The position numbers and the translations under genes were made by a program. A stretch of 34,271 bases of DNA from the NCBI RefSeq assembly GCF_005893125.1, contig NZ_VCJS01000133.1, forward strand, positions 1-34,271, read 5' to 3'. This stretch comes from Nonomuraea basaltis (GTDB lineage: Bacteria; Actinomycetota; Actinomycetes; Streptosporangiales; Streptosporangiaceae). Shown here in pieces: positions 22,892-30,856 of the stretch. Under the pieces are notes generated by a model, which searched no databases, was not told the DNA's origin, and saw only the letters and a list, made by a program, of their open reading frames with translations. Every line of letters begins with the position of its first letter. Position 1 is the stretch's first letter.

Positions 22892-23992
22892 CTATTCGGC
22901 CGCGGCGAGCTGGCCGCAGGCGCCGTCGATCTCGCGCCCGCGCGTGTCGCGTACGGTCACGGGCACGCCGTGGAACTGCAGCCGCCGTACGAACGCCCGC
23001 TCGTCCTCCGGCCGCGACGCCGTCCACTTGGAGCCGGGCGTCGGGTTGAGCGGGATCAGGTTGACGTGCACCAGCTTGTTCTTGACCAGCTTGCCCAGCA
23101 GGTCGGCCCGCCACTCCTGGTCGTTGATGTCCTTGATCAGTGCGTATTCGATCGAGACCCGCCGCTTGGTCTTCGCCGCGTACGCCCACGCGGCGTCGAG
23201 CACCTCCGACACCTTCCACCGCGTGTTGATCGGCACCAGCGTGTCGCGCAGCTCGTCGTCGGGCGCGTGCAGCGACAGCGCCAGCGTGACCGGCAGCCCC
23301 TCGTCGGCGAGCTTGCCGATGGCGGGCACCAGGCCGACGGTGGAGACCGTGACGCCGCGCGCCGAGATGCCGAGCCCGTCCGGCGCGGGCTCCACCAGGC
23401 GGCGGACCGCGCCGATCACCTGCTTGTAGTTGGCCAGCGGCTCGCCCATGCCCATGAACACGACGTTGTTCACCCGGCCAGGACCGCCGGGCACCTCGCC
23501 GGCCGCCAGCGCCCGTGCCCCCGACACGACCTGCTCGACGATCTCGGCGGTGGACATGTTGCGGGTCAGCCCCGCCTGCCCGGTGGCGCAGAACGGGCAG
23601 TTCATGCCGCAGCCGGCCTGCGACGACACACACATCGTGACCCGGTCGGGATAGCGCATGAGCACCGACTCGACCAGCGCGCCGTCGAACAGCCGCCACA
23701 GCGTCTTGCGCGTGGTGCCGCCGTCCGTCGTCTGCTCCCTGACCGGGGTGAGCAGCGTGGGCAGCAGCGCGGCCAGCGTCTCGCGGGCCCCCGCGGGCAG
23801 ATCGGTCATCGCGCCGACGTCGGCGGTGAGGCGCTCGAAGTAGTGGCGCGAGAGCTGGTCGGCGCGGAAGGCCTTCTCGCCCAGTTCGGTCACCGCGGCC
23901 CGCCGGTCGGCCATCGACAGGTCGGCCAGATGCCGTGCGGGCTTGGCCCGCCGGGGCGCGACGAAGGTGAGCTGACCTGGGGGCTGGGACAC
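22892..23992 (-). CDS. rlmN: RlmN: 23S rRNA (adenine-2503) methyltransferase
   Basis: A 366-residue radical SAM enzyme that methylates C2 of A2503 in 23S rRNA, and of A37 in some tRNAs. The iron-sulfur motif is CGMNCPFC with Cys128, Cys132 and Cys135. The C-terminal REIDGACGQL provides Cys359, the partner cysteine of RlmN. VVFMGMGEPLANY is the conserved SAM-binding loop. The start is GTG with AAGGCAG upstream; a longer frame would extend into the promoter region of the divergent SUFU gene without support. In many actinobacteria it lies near frr-cdsA, as here. Confidence 0.93.
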   Translation of the reverse strand: MSQPPGQLTFVAPRRAKPARHLADLSMADRRAAVTELGEKAFRADQLSRHYFERLTADVGAMTDLPAGARETLAALLPTLLTPVREQTTDGGTTRKTLWRLFDGALVESVLMRYPDRVTMCVSSQAGCGMNCPFCATGQAGLTRNMSTAEIVEQVVSGARALAAGEVPGGPGRVNNVVFMGMGEPLANYKQVIGAVRRLVEPAPDGLGISARGVTVSTVGLVPAIGKLADEGLPVTLALSLHAPDDELRDTLVPINTRWKVSEVLDAAWAYAAKTKRRVSIEYALIKDINDQEWRADLLGKLVKNKLVHVNLIPLNPTPGSKWTASRPEDERAFVRRLQFHGVPVTVRDTRGREIDGACGQLAAAE

Positions 23993-24082
23993 GTTACTGC
24001 CTTTGCTTGAGGGTTTGTCGGCCAGGGTAAGGAACGTTCGGATCGGAGGTGGAATTCCTCGCGTCATGGTCTCTGCCGGATC

Positions 24083-24096
24083 TACAGTGCACACGT
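24083..24096 (+). promoter_or_regulatory. Candidate leaderless promoter of the SUFU gene
   Basis: TACAGT is followed by eight bases and then the ATG, so transcription would begin on or beside the start codon. There is no ribosome site. A convincing -35 is not seen. Confidence 0.4.
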
Positions 24097-25119
24097 ATGG
24101 CGATTTTTCGGTCGGCGTCTGGCGAGGGTGGCGCCGAGGTCGTTCTCGCCGCCGGCAACCCGTACGGTAGCCGGACGCTCGTCGTCGAGCGGGACGAGGA
24201 CTCCTCGGTAGCTTACCTGTGCTCGCCCGACGGCACGGTGCACGGCGCCGTCTGGCTGGCCAACCACCGCCCCGCCCCGCCCGTCGTGGACCTGGCCCGG
24301 ATCAACGCCGGCTTACCGCCGCTGATGCCCAGGCCCAACACGCTGCATCCCGACGGCCGCCGGCCACTCGGGGAGCTCACGGCGCTGTGGTTCGAGGAGG
24401 GCGACGGGGTCGCGCTGTACGAGGACGGCGACCTCCTCGCGGTCATCCCCGGCTGGGCCGACATGAGCAGGGGCATGCCCGGCTACGCGCGCGACGCGGT
24501 GGGCGAGTCGCCGTTCGCGTGGGCCCTGTCGGAGGCGCTCGAAGGGCTGGAACCGCGGATCTCCAACGCCAAGTCCTACTGGCGGTGGCGGCACGGCGAG
24601 GGGTCGTGGCCGTCGTTCCAGCAGTTCGTGATGGGCCATCTGGACCGGGCGCTGGGCCCCGCGGGCAGGTACTGGGACGCCAGCGGTGAGCGGCTGCCGA
24701 CCGTCGGGATCACCGAGCGCCCGCCGCACCAGAAGCGCGACTTCACCGTGCTGTCCACGGTGGGGATGAGCTGCCAGCGCATGCCGACGGTCGAGCAGTG
24801 GATCGACAAGCCGGGCGCGTACGCCAGGATCGAGCTGGCCGTGGCCACCCGGGAGGATCCCCGGGACGCGGCGCTGCTGCTGGTGTGGCTGGCGCAATAT
24901 CCGTGGCACTCGGTCACGTGGCTCGGCCACGGGCACACGGCGAAGTGGTATCACGAGCCTTCGACGTTCCCGCTGGGGCCGCAGTACTCCGGTGTGCTGA
25001 TGCTGGCCGATGCCCCCCACATGCCTGATATGTCAGGATTCGCGTTCGGTGGCGAGGCCGTACGGTGGCTGTGGCTGACGCCCATCACCGCGGAAACGCT
25101 CGAAGCGCAGCACCACTAG
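24097..25119 (+). CDS. Suppressor-of-fused (SUFU) domain protein
   Basis: A 340-residue cytosolic protein. The last 150 residues match the bacterial SUFU domain in outline: a GITERPP segment, a hydrophobic core with VTWLGHGHTAKW, and YSGVLMLADAP before the C-terminal WLWLTPIT. The N-terminal half is not recognised. SUFU-superfamily proteins in bacteria are proposed as immunity partners of polymorphic toxins, but some stand alone, and no toxin gene adjoins here. The ATG was chosen because a leaderless promoter precedes it; upstream codons would run into the rlmN leader. Its stop interlocks with that of cdsA. Confidence 0.7.
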   Translation: MAIFRSASGEGGAEVVLAAGNPYGSRTLVVERDEDSSVAYLCSPDGTVHGAVWLANHRPAPPVVDLARINAGLPPLMPRPNTLHPDGRRPLGELTALWFEEGDGVALYEDGDLLAVIPGWADMSRGMPGYARDAVGESPFAWALSEALEGLEPRISNAKSYWRWRHGEGSWPSFQQFVMGHLDRALGPAGRYWDASGERLPTVGITERPPHQKRDFTVLSTVGMSCQRMPTVEQWIDKPGAYARIELAVATREDPRDAALLLVWLAQYPWHSVTWLGHGHTAKWYHEPSTFPLGPQYSGVLMLADAPHMPDMSGFAFGGEAVRWLWLTPITAETLEAQHH

Positions 25120-25955
25120 AAGAACAGGGTCATCAGCACCCAGACCGGCACCAGCGTCGTCACCAGCGAGTCGAGCCGGTCCATCAGGCCGCCGTGGCCG
25201 GGCAGGATCGTGCCCAGGTCCTTGATGCCGAGATCCCGCTTGATCATCGACTCGATCAGGTCGCCCACGGTCGCCAGCAGCGCGGCCAGCGCCCCGATCA
25301 GCGCGCCCTGCCAGATGTCGCCGTGGAGCAGCCACGTCACCAGCCACGCCCCGACCGCCGTGCACGCGACCAGGGACCCGGCGAATCCCTCCCAGGTCTT
25401 CTTCGGGCTGATGGCCGTCATCTGGTGCCTGCCGAACAGCACGCCCGCGATGTATCCGCCGATGTCGCTGGCCACGGTCACCGCGATGAAGATCGCCACC
25501 CGGTGGTCGCCGTCGTCGGCCCGCAGCAGCATGGCCACGAACGCCGCCAGCAGCGCTGGATAGAACAGCGTGAACACCGACGCCGAGGCGTCGCGCACGT
25601 AGCCTTCCGTGCCGTCGCCGAACATCCGCCAGATCAGCAGCACGAGCGCGAACACCGTGAACGTGGCCAGCAGCCAGACCGCCCCGCCCCAGTACGCCGC
25701 GGCCTGCATCGCCGCCAGACCCGCCAGCACGGGCACGGCCGGCACCTTGATGTCACGGGTGGCGAAGGCCTTGGTCAGCTCCACCACGCCGACGCCCACG
25801 GCGCCCACGACCACGAGGAGGAACAGCTCCTTGATCGTGTAGAGCGAGCCGAGGGTGAGCGCGCCCAGCACCACGCCGACGGCGATCGCGGCAGGCAGGT
25901 TCCGTCCCGTACGGCTGCCGCCGCTCGAGCTGGTGCCAGCCGTACGTTCTTCCAC
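25116..25955 (-). CDS. cdsA: Phosphatidate cytidylyltransferase
   Basis: A 279-residue integral membrane enzyme that makes CDP-diacylglycerol for phospholipid synthesis, including phosphatidylinositol. It has about eight hydrophobic segments and the C-terminal CdsA signature: SDIGGYIAG then GRHQMTAISPKKTWEGFAGS, and GDLIESMIKRDLGIKDLG near the end. The start is GTG with GGAG about eight bases upstream. It follows frr, as in other actinobacteria. Its TAG stop and that of the opposing SUFU gene share a CTAG. Confidence 0.92.
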   Translation of the reverse strand: MEERTAGTSSSGGSRTGRNLPAAIAVGVVLGALTLGSLYTIKELFLLVVVGAVGVGVVELTKAFATRDIKVPAVPVLAGLAAMQAAAYWGGAVWLLATFTVFALVLLIWRMFGDGTEGYVRDASASVFTLFYPALLAAFVAMLLRADDGDHRVAIFIAVTVASDIGGYIAGVLFGRHQMTAISPKKTWEGFAGSLVACTAVGAWLVTWLLHGDIWQGALIGALAALLATVGDLIESMIKRDLGIKDLGTILPGHGGLMDRLDSLVTTLVPVWVLMTLFF

Positions 25956-25973
25956 AGAGTTTCTCCAAGAGCC

Positions 25974-26002
25974 ACGGCCCCCGCCGTCCGGGCGAGGGCC
26001 GT
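25974..26002 (-). terminator. Hairpin between frr and cdsA
   Basis: ACGGCCC and GGGCCGT pair across a 15-base GC-rich loop that may itself fold. It sits in the 96-base gap after frr and could lower read-through into cdsA or mark a processing site. No T run follows. Confidence 0.35.
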
Positions 26003-26051
26003 AGGTGCAAGACCCGCTACCTGGGGCGGCCCGCTGAACGCGACCCGCCGC

Positions 26052-26609
26052 TCAGACCTCGAGCAGCTCGGTTTCCTTGTGCTTGAGAAGCTCGTCGATC
26101 TTGGCGACGTGCTTCTGGGTGATGTCGTCGAGCTCCTTCTCGGCCCGCCTGACCTCGTCCTCACCCGCGTCGCCGTCCTTGATCATCTTGTCGAGGATCT
26201 CTTTGGCGGAGCGGCGGATGTTGCGGATGGAGACCTTGGCGTGCTCGCCCTTGTTCCTGGCGACCTTGATGTACTCCTTGCGGCGCTCCTCGGACAGCTC
26301 CGGGAACGTCACGCGGATGACCTGGCCGTCGTCAGTCGGGTTGACGCCGAGATCGGAGTCTCGGATGGCCCTCTCGATCGCGGTCATCGAGCTCTTGTCG
26401 TAAGGCTGGATGAGCACCATGCGGGCCTCGGGCACGTGAAACGACGCCAGCTGCTGGATCGGCGTCGGCGTCCCGTAGTACTCGGCGTGGATCTTGTTGA
26501 ACATGGAGGGGGTGACCCGACCCGTACGGATGGTCGCGAAGTCCTCCTTCGCGACCGAGACGGCCTTGTCCATCTTTTCCTCGGCTTCGAGGAGGGTTTC
26601 GTCGATCAC
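26052..26609 (-). CDS. frr: Ribosome recycling factor
   Basis: A 185-residue, all-soluble protein that splits post-termination ribosomes with EF-G. It has the long three-helix-bundle pattern, with EEKMDKAVSVAKEDFATIRTGR near the start, FPELSEERRKEYIKVARNKGEHAKVSIRNIR in the middle and KHVAKIDELLKHKETELLEV at the end. The GTG start has GGGAG upstream. It follows pyrH, the usual order. Nothing is unusual. Confidence 0.95.
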   Translation of the reverse strand: MIDETLLEAEEKMDKAVSVAKEDFATIRTGRVTPSMFNKIHAEYYGTPTPIQQLASFHVPEARMVLIQPYDKSSMTAIERAIRDSDLGVNPTDDGQVIRVTFPELSEERRKEYIKVARNKGEHAKVSIRNIRRSAKEILDKMIKDGDAGEDEVRRAEKELDDITQKHVAKIDELLKHKETELLEV

Positions 26610-26655
26610 AGCGGCTCCCTGTCGTCTGCTAGCTGGCGGGATCGGGCTCGCTCCG

Positions 26656-27447
26656 TCATTTGCCTGCGGGACTCACCAGTGTGCCGATTTTCTCACCGCG
26701 AACCGCTCGCAGGATGTTGCCCTCGCCCATCAGGTCGAAGACCACGATCGGCAGATCGTTGTCCTTGCACAGGCTGATCGCGGTGGCGTCCATGACCGCG
26801 AGGTCGCGCAGCAGCACCTCACCGTAGTCGAGGTGGTCGAACCTGACCGCGTCCGGATTCTTCCGTGGGTCGGAGTCGTAGATGCCGTCCACCTGCGTGC
26901 CCTTGAGCAGCGCCTCGGCGCCGATCTCCAGGGCCCGCTGGGACGCCGCGGTGTCGGTGGAGAAGTAGGGCGAGCCGAGCCCTGCGCCGAAGATGACCAC
27001 GCGGCCCTTCTCGAGGTGCCTGATCGCGCGGCGTGGCAGGAACGGCTCGGCCACCTGCTGCATGGTGATGGCGGTCTGCACGCGTGTCTCGACGCCCCGC
27101 CGTTCGAGGAAGTCCTGCAGGGCCAGGCAGTTGATGACCGTGCCGAGCATGCCCATGTAGTCGGCCCTGGCCCGGTCGATGCCGCCCTGCGACAGGGTTG
27201 CGCCGCGGAACATGTTGCCGCCGCCGACCACTACGGCGACCTGCACGCCCTCCTTGACCGCCTCGGCGATCGAATCGGCCAGATGATCGACGACCACCGG
27301 GTCGATGCCCAGCGGCTCGCTGCCGGCGAACGCCTCGCCCGACAGCTTCAGCATCACCCGCTTCCACCTGAGGTGGTTGTGCGGGTTTGGAGATGAGGAA
27401 GCCGCCGTCCGTGTGGATTCGTGGGCTGGCTCCCGGTGGTCCTGCAC
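26656..27447 (-). CDS. pyrH: UMP kinase
   Basis: A 263-residue uridylate kinase of the bacterial hexameric type, making UDP from UMP. The glycine-rich VVVGGGNMFRG and the VIFGAGLGSPYFSTDTAA motif are conserved, and the C-terminal FDLMGEGNILRAVRGEKIGT is typical. The start is GTG because AAGGAGG lies eight bases before it. An in-frame ATG six codons upstream has no ribosome site. Compared with most PyrH proteins it has an N-terminal extension of about 30 residues before KRVMLKLSGEAF, rich in Ser, Thr and Asn. Confidence 0.9.
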   Translation of the reverse strand: MQDHREPAHESTRTAASSSPNPHNHLRWKRVMLKLSGEAFAGSEPLGIDPVVVDHLADSIAEAVKEGVQVAVVVGGGNMFRGATLSQGGIDRARADYMGMLGTVINCLALQDFLERRGVETRVQTAITMQQVAEPFLPRRAIRHLEKGRVVIFGAGLGSPYFSTDTAASQRALEIGAEALLKGTQVDGIYDSDPRKNPDAVRFDHLDYGEVLLRDLAVMDATAISLCKDNDLPIVVFDLMGEGNILRAVRGEKIGTLVSPAGK

Positions 27448-27499
27448 GGCGGCGGCCTCCTTCATTCGGTGGATCGATGGGCTGGTGGCTTGCCTAAGC

Positions 27500-28333
27500 C
27501 TAAGCCTGACCGACCTTGAAGCGGACAAAGGCCAGGACCTCGACGCCGTTCTCCTCAGCGTACTTGCCCACGCTCTTCTTGTTGTCCTTCACGAAGGCCT
27601 GCTGGAGCAGCGTGAAGTCCTTGTACCAGCCGTTGACACGACCCTCGACGATCTTGCCGATCGCAGCCTCGGGCTTGCCCTCCTCGCGGGTCATCTCCTC
27701 GAAGAGCTTGCGCTCCTTGTCGACGATCTCGGCCGGCACGGAGGCGGGCTTGAGGTACTGCGGCGCCATGGCGGCGGCGTGCTGCGCGATGTCCTTGGCG
27801 ACGTCGGCGTTCGGCTTGTCCAGCTGGACCAGCACGCCGACCGCGGGCGGCAGCGCGGGGTCGGTCTTGTGCATGTACACGCCGATGTAGCCGCCCTCGA
27901 GCACGGCGAAGCGGCGGATCTCGATCTTCTCGCCGAGCGCGACGTTGGCGACGTCGAGGTGCTCCTTGACGGTCTTGCCATCGAAGGAGGACTCCAGCAG
28001 GGCCGCCACATCGGCGGGCCTGGTCTCCAGGACGTGCGCGACGACCTGGCCGGCCAGCTCCTGGAAGCGCTCTCCCTTGGCCACGAAGTCGGTCTCGCAG
28101 TTGAGCTCGAGCAGCGCGGCGAAGGAGTCACCGTCCTGCTTGAGCGCGACCAGGCCGTTGGAGGCCGTGCGGGCCTCACGCTTGCCCACGTCCTTGGCGC
28201 CCTTCAGGCGCAGCAGCTCGATGGCGCGGTCGAAGTCGCCGTCGGACTCCTCGAGCGCCTTCTTGCAGTCCATCATGCCGGCAGCGGTGATCTCGCGAAG
28301 CCGCTTGACGTCGGCCATGTTCACGGAAGCCAT
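27500..28333 (-). CDS. tsf: Elongation factor Ts
   Basis: A 277-residue nucleotide exchange factor for EF-Tu. The N-terminal UBA-like domain has VKRLREITAAGMMDCKKALEE, and the core has CETDFVAKGERFQ, which contacts EF-Tu. Length is standard. The ATG start has AAGGA 10 bases upstream; an in-frame ATG five codons later has no ribosome site. It follows rpsB after a long gap with strong hairpins. Two short tandem TTAGGC-type steps cover its stop. Confidence 0.95.
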   Translation of the reverse strand: MASVNMADVKRLREITAAGMMDCKKALEESDGDFDRAIELLRLKGAKDVGKREARTASNGLVALKQDGDSFAALLELNCETDFVAKGERFQELAGQVVAHVLETRPADVAALLESSFDGKTVKEHLDVANVALGEKIEIRRFAVLEGGYIGVYMHKTDPALPPAVGVLVQLDKPNADVAKDIAQHAAAMAPQYLKPASVPAEIVDKERKLFEEMTREEGKPEAAIGKIVEGRVNGWYKDFTLLQQAFVKDNKKSVGKYAEENGVEVLAFVRFKVGQA

Positions 28334-28370
28334 TGCTCTTATTCCTTGTGGGATTTCGTCGTCGTGGATC

Positions 28371-28428
28371 GGGTGGGCACCGGGATCCGGTCACCCACCC
28401 TTGTCGGTACGGCAGGCGCGTGCCGTAC
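28371..28428 (-). promoter_or_regulatory. Tandem hairpins in the tsf leader
   Basis: Two hairpins lie just before tsf. Inner: GGGTGGG-C-ACCGG with CCGGT-CA-CCCACCC. Outer: GTACGGCA and TGCCGTAC around GGCGCG. The inner one begins about 38 bases from the ATG. No T run follows, so they are either an attenuator, a processing site that separates rpsB and tsf mRNA, or a leader structure that tunes EF-Ts output. Confidence 0.5.
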
Positions 28429-28717
28429 AGGAGCCTTGGTCTTTGTCCGGGGCTCGGGGTCAGGTCGGCTTGCTGCTGCTCCGCTCGGCATACTGCCCAG
28501 CCTCGCCGCGGCCTATCACCCCGGCTCGGCCACCGCCTCGCGGCCCACCGGCCCGGCGACCACACCGGGCCTTTCGCTCACCGCCTCAGGCGGGCAACCA
28601 CGCGACCTCAGCCTGGCCGCCGCCGCACCCTCTCGGGCGAGCGACCACCGGGGCCTCAACCCTGACCGCCGCCACACATTCAGCTGTCTGAATTCCTGGC
28701 CTGCGCCCCGAACGGGT

Positions 28718-28746
28718 GGCAATGGCCGTGGTCGGCGGCCATTGCC
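28718..28746 (-). terminator. Strong hairpin after rpsB
   Basis: GGCAATGGCC and GGCCATTGCC form a perfect 10-base stem with a nine-base loop, 11 bases after the rpsB stop. It has no T run. It fits partial termination or an RNase stop, giving more S2 than EF-Ts mRNA. Confidence 0.55.
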
Positions 28747-28757
28747 CGTGCCGTGCG

Positions 28758-29738
28758 TCAGGCCTGCTGCTCGGTCTCGCCCTCGGCGGCGGCCTCAGCG
28801 GGAGCGGCCTCAGCCGAAGCCTCCTCAACCGGAGCCTCCGCGACCGGAGCGGCCTCGGCGACCGCCTCAGGAGCGGCAACCTCGGGAGCCTCGGCCTCAG
28901 GAGCGGCAACCTCAGGAGCGGCAGCCTCGGGAGCGGCCTCGACCTCGTCGGCCGCGCGCTCGCCGGTGCCCTGCTCGATGAGCTCGCGCTCCCACTCGGC
29001 CAGCGGCTCGGCGGCAGCCGGCTTCTCGTCGCCGCGGGCGGCGCCGGAGCGGGCCATCAGACCGGCCGCGACACCGTCGGCGACGACCCTGGTCAGCAGG
29101 CCGACGGCGCGGATGGCGTCGTCGTTGCCCGGGATCGGGTAGTCGACCTCGTCGGGGTCGCAGTTGGTGTCGAGGATCGCGACGACAGGGATGCCAAGCT
29201 TCTTGGCCTCACTGATCGCGATGTGCTCCTTCTTGGTGTCGACGATCCACACCGCGCTGGGCACGCGGCCCATGTCGCGGATGCCGCCGAGCGTGCGCTC
29301 GAGCTTGTCCTTCTCGCGACGGCGCATGAGGAGCTCCTTCTTGGTGAGCCCCGAGGCCGCGACGTTGTCGAAGTCGAGCTCCTCGAGCTCCTTCAGACGC
29401 TGAAGCCTCTTGTGCACGGTGGAGAAGTTGGTGAGCATGCCGCCCAGCCAGCGCTGGTTGACGTAGGGCATGCCGACCCGGGCGGCCTGCTCGGAGATGG
29501 CCTCCTGAGCCTGCTTCTTGGTGCCGATGAACAGGACCGTGCCGCCGTGGGCGACGGTCTCCTTCACGAAGTCGTACGCGCGGTCGATGTAGGCCAGCGA
29601 CTTCTGAAGGTCGATGATGTAGATGCCGTTGCGCTCGGTGAAGATGAAGCGCTTCATCTTCGGGTTCCAGCGCCGAGTCTGGTGGCCGAAGTGAACGCCG
29701 CTCTCGAGCAGCTGTCGCATGGTGACGACGGGGGCCAT
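28758..29738 (-). CDS. rpsB: 30S ribosomal protein S2
   Basis: A 326-residue S2. It has the conserved MRQLLESGVHFGHQTRRWNPKM start, FIGTKKQAQ, WLGGMLTNF and the nearly invariant IPVVAILDTNCDPD. The body ends around residue 240, followed by a linker and a tail of about 63 residues (264-326) built only from Ala, Glu, Pro, Val and a few others, absent in E. coli S2. The DNA of the tail includes a 20-base identical repeat at a 30-base step. The ATG has GGAGG eight bases upstream; the longer frame lacks a ribosome site. It leads the rpsB-tsf-pyrH-frr-cdsA block. Confidence 0.95.
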   Translation of the reverse strand: MAPVVTMRQLLESGVHFGHQTRRWNPKMKRFIFTERNGIYIIDLQKSLAYIDRAYDFVKETVAHGGTVLFIGTKKQAQEAISEQAARVGMPYVNQRWLGGMLTNFSTVHKRLQRLKELEELDFDNVAASGLTKKELLMRRREKDKLERTLGGIRDMGRVPSAVWIVDTKKEHIAISEAKKLGIPVVAILDTNCDPDEVDYPIPGNDDAIRAVGLLTRVVADGVAAGLMARSGAARGDEKPAAAEPLAEWERELIEQGTGERAADEVEAAPEAAAPEVAAPEAEAPEVAAPEAVAEAAPVAEAPVEEASAEAAPAEAAAEGETEQQA

Positions 29739-29925
29739 TTGCTGGTCCTCCAGGTCTGGGCGCCCTGCGGATGGGCGCGATTCTCGGTTGTGCCGCGGCA
29801 ACGCGTCGGCTGCCGCCCTGATGCCCCGAACCCGCTCCAGCCGGGCGGTAAGGCCCGGACCGATGGCGCGGTCCGCAATGGGACATGCGAAGTCGGCCTG
29901 TAGTCACAGGCCACCGAAAAGTCTA
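29739..29925 (-). promoter_or_regulatory. rpsB promoter and leader
   Basis: On the minus strand TAGACT (29925-29920) is a plausible -10, with no clear -35. Just after it, GGCCTG-TGACTA-CAGGCC (29912-29895) forms a six-base-pair hairpin that would be at the very start of the transcript. The remaining leader to the ATG is about 170 bases and GC-rich, with further short repeats. S2 autoregulation through its leader is known in other bacteria; whether it applies here is not visible. Confidence 0.4.
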
Positions 29926-29998
29926 CCTCCCACATCGCCCCAGGCAGACCGTCTACGGTCAAACGGACATCTTGTCCCACCGCCACCACATACGCCGA

Positions 29999-30178
29999 TC
30001 AACCCTCCTCGAGGCAGGCCTGCGCCGCCATCACCCCGCGGTTGTGATCGTCGGACGGCGGCAGCCCAAGCGTGGCGCGTCCATCGCGGTACCGCCCTGC
30101 GAACCGCTCCACGCCGCCGACCCCGTCCTCCAGCAGGCAGCCGACCCGCCGGCCCGGAGCGTGGTACGCAGGTGCGCG
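29999..30178 (-). pseudogene. Coding-like frame directly after the ArsR stop
   Basis: After the ArsR TGA, the same frame stays open for 59 codons and ends in a TGA. About 85 percent of its third positions are G or C, and the peptide (for example RVGCLLEDGV and GRYRDGRATLGL) has the mix of a real protein rather than an Arg/Pro shadow. There is no good start with a ribosome site. It might be a relic of an older gene, or an extension lost by a nonsense change in the ArsR-like gene. The family is not recognised. Confidence 0.3.
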
Positions 30179-30796
30179 TCAGCTCACCGCGTCGTGATCC
30201 TCAGTTGGCAGTCCCGGCACCACCCTCGGCGCGACCGGAAAGAGATTGACCTGCGCCTCAGCGATCCTGGCTCCGCCCGGCGCGTCCTTCTCGCCGCGCT
30301 GGCGGGCGGCGTACGGCTCGATCAGCTTCCTGATCTCCTCGTTGAGCCGCACCAGCTCCTCGACGTCGACCCTGATCCGCACGCGGTTGAACACGGTCGC
30401 GTCGCGCCACTCCGCCGGCTCCCTGCCGGCGTTGGCCAGCGCGCGGTCGGCCTCCTCGTCGGCCTCGCGACGGAACGCCAGCATCAGCGACATCTTGGCG
30501 TCCCGGACGTCGGGCTGGTCGCCGGGCGCGATACCGACGCTGAGGGGCCGGTCCACGGTCCGCCACAACCGCTCCCTGCCGTCGCCTCGGGGCGGGGCGT
30601 CCTCGACGAAGCCGTACTTGGCCAGCATCCGGAGGTGGTAGCTGGCGGCGCTGGGCGTGATGCCCGCGATCTCGGCCACCTCCGTCGCGGTGGCGCTCCC
30701 CTCGACTCCGAGCCTGTTCAGGATCATCAGCCGCGCCGGGTGGGCCAGCGCCCGCATCGCCTTGGGATCACTGAGCCAGTCTCCGTCCCGAGTCAT
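30179..30796 (-). CDS. ArsR-type helix-turn-helix repressor
   Basis: A 205-residue regulator. Residues about 10-75 form a winged helix-turn-helix of the ArsR type, with MRALAHPARLMILNRL, then ATEVAEIAGITPSAASYHLRMLAKYGFV. The C-terminal part is helical (ADEEADRAL, VEELVRLNEEIRKLIEPYAARQRG) and has no obvious metal-binding Cys, so it probably senses an organic molecule. The ATG is likely leaderless: TACCTT lies six bases before it and no ribosome site is present. It is divergent from an MFS exporter across a gap full of half-sites, so it most likely represses both. The regulator-exporter pair suggests efflux of a toxic compound. Confidence 0.85.
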   Translation of the reverse strand: MTRDGDWLSDPKAMRALAHPARLMILNRLGVEGSATATEVAEIAGITPSAASYHLRMLAKYGFVEDAPPRGDGRERLWRTVDRPLSVGIAPGDQPDVRDAKMSLMLAFRREADEEADRALANAGREPAEWRDATVFNRVRIRVDVEELVRLNEEIRKLIEPYAARQRGEKDAPGGARIAEAQVNLFPVAPRVVPGLPTEDHDAVS

Positions 30797-30827
30797 GCGC
30801 CAAAGGTACCCGCACCGATCTGAAACA

Positions 30828-30856
30828 TTGCCTTCAGAACTATGAAGGGATACCTT
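30828..30856 (+). promoter_or_regulatory. Leaderless promoter of the MFS gene
   Basis: TTGCCT (-35), a 17-base spacer and TACCTT (-10) precede the ATG by eight bases, so the transcript should begin at or very near the start codon. The -10 is part of the palindromic operator, so a bound repressor would block RNA polymerase. The ArsR gene has an identical TACCTT on the other strand. Confidence 0.6.

Larger units (their letters stand above)
28334..28757. other. rpsB-tsf intergenic region without a gene
   Basis: A 424-base stretch with no convincing coding frame: minus-strand frames are Arg-rich and lack ribosome sites. It holds the rpsB-proximal hairpin and the tandem tsf hairpins described separately. 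A separate tsf promoter may lie between them but no clear one was seen. Confidence 0.6.

Noticed and set aside
27305..28981. A 558-residue plus-strand frame opposite pyrH, tsf and rpsB
   Set aside because: Shadow of core genes; its end in the rpsB-tsf gap is only Arg/Pro repeats.
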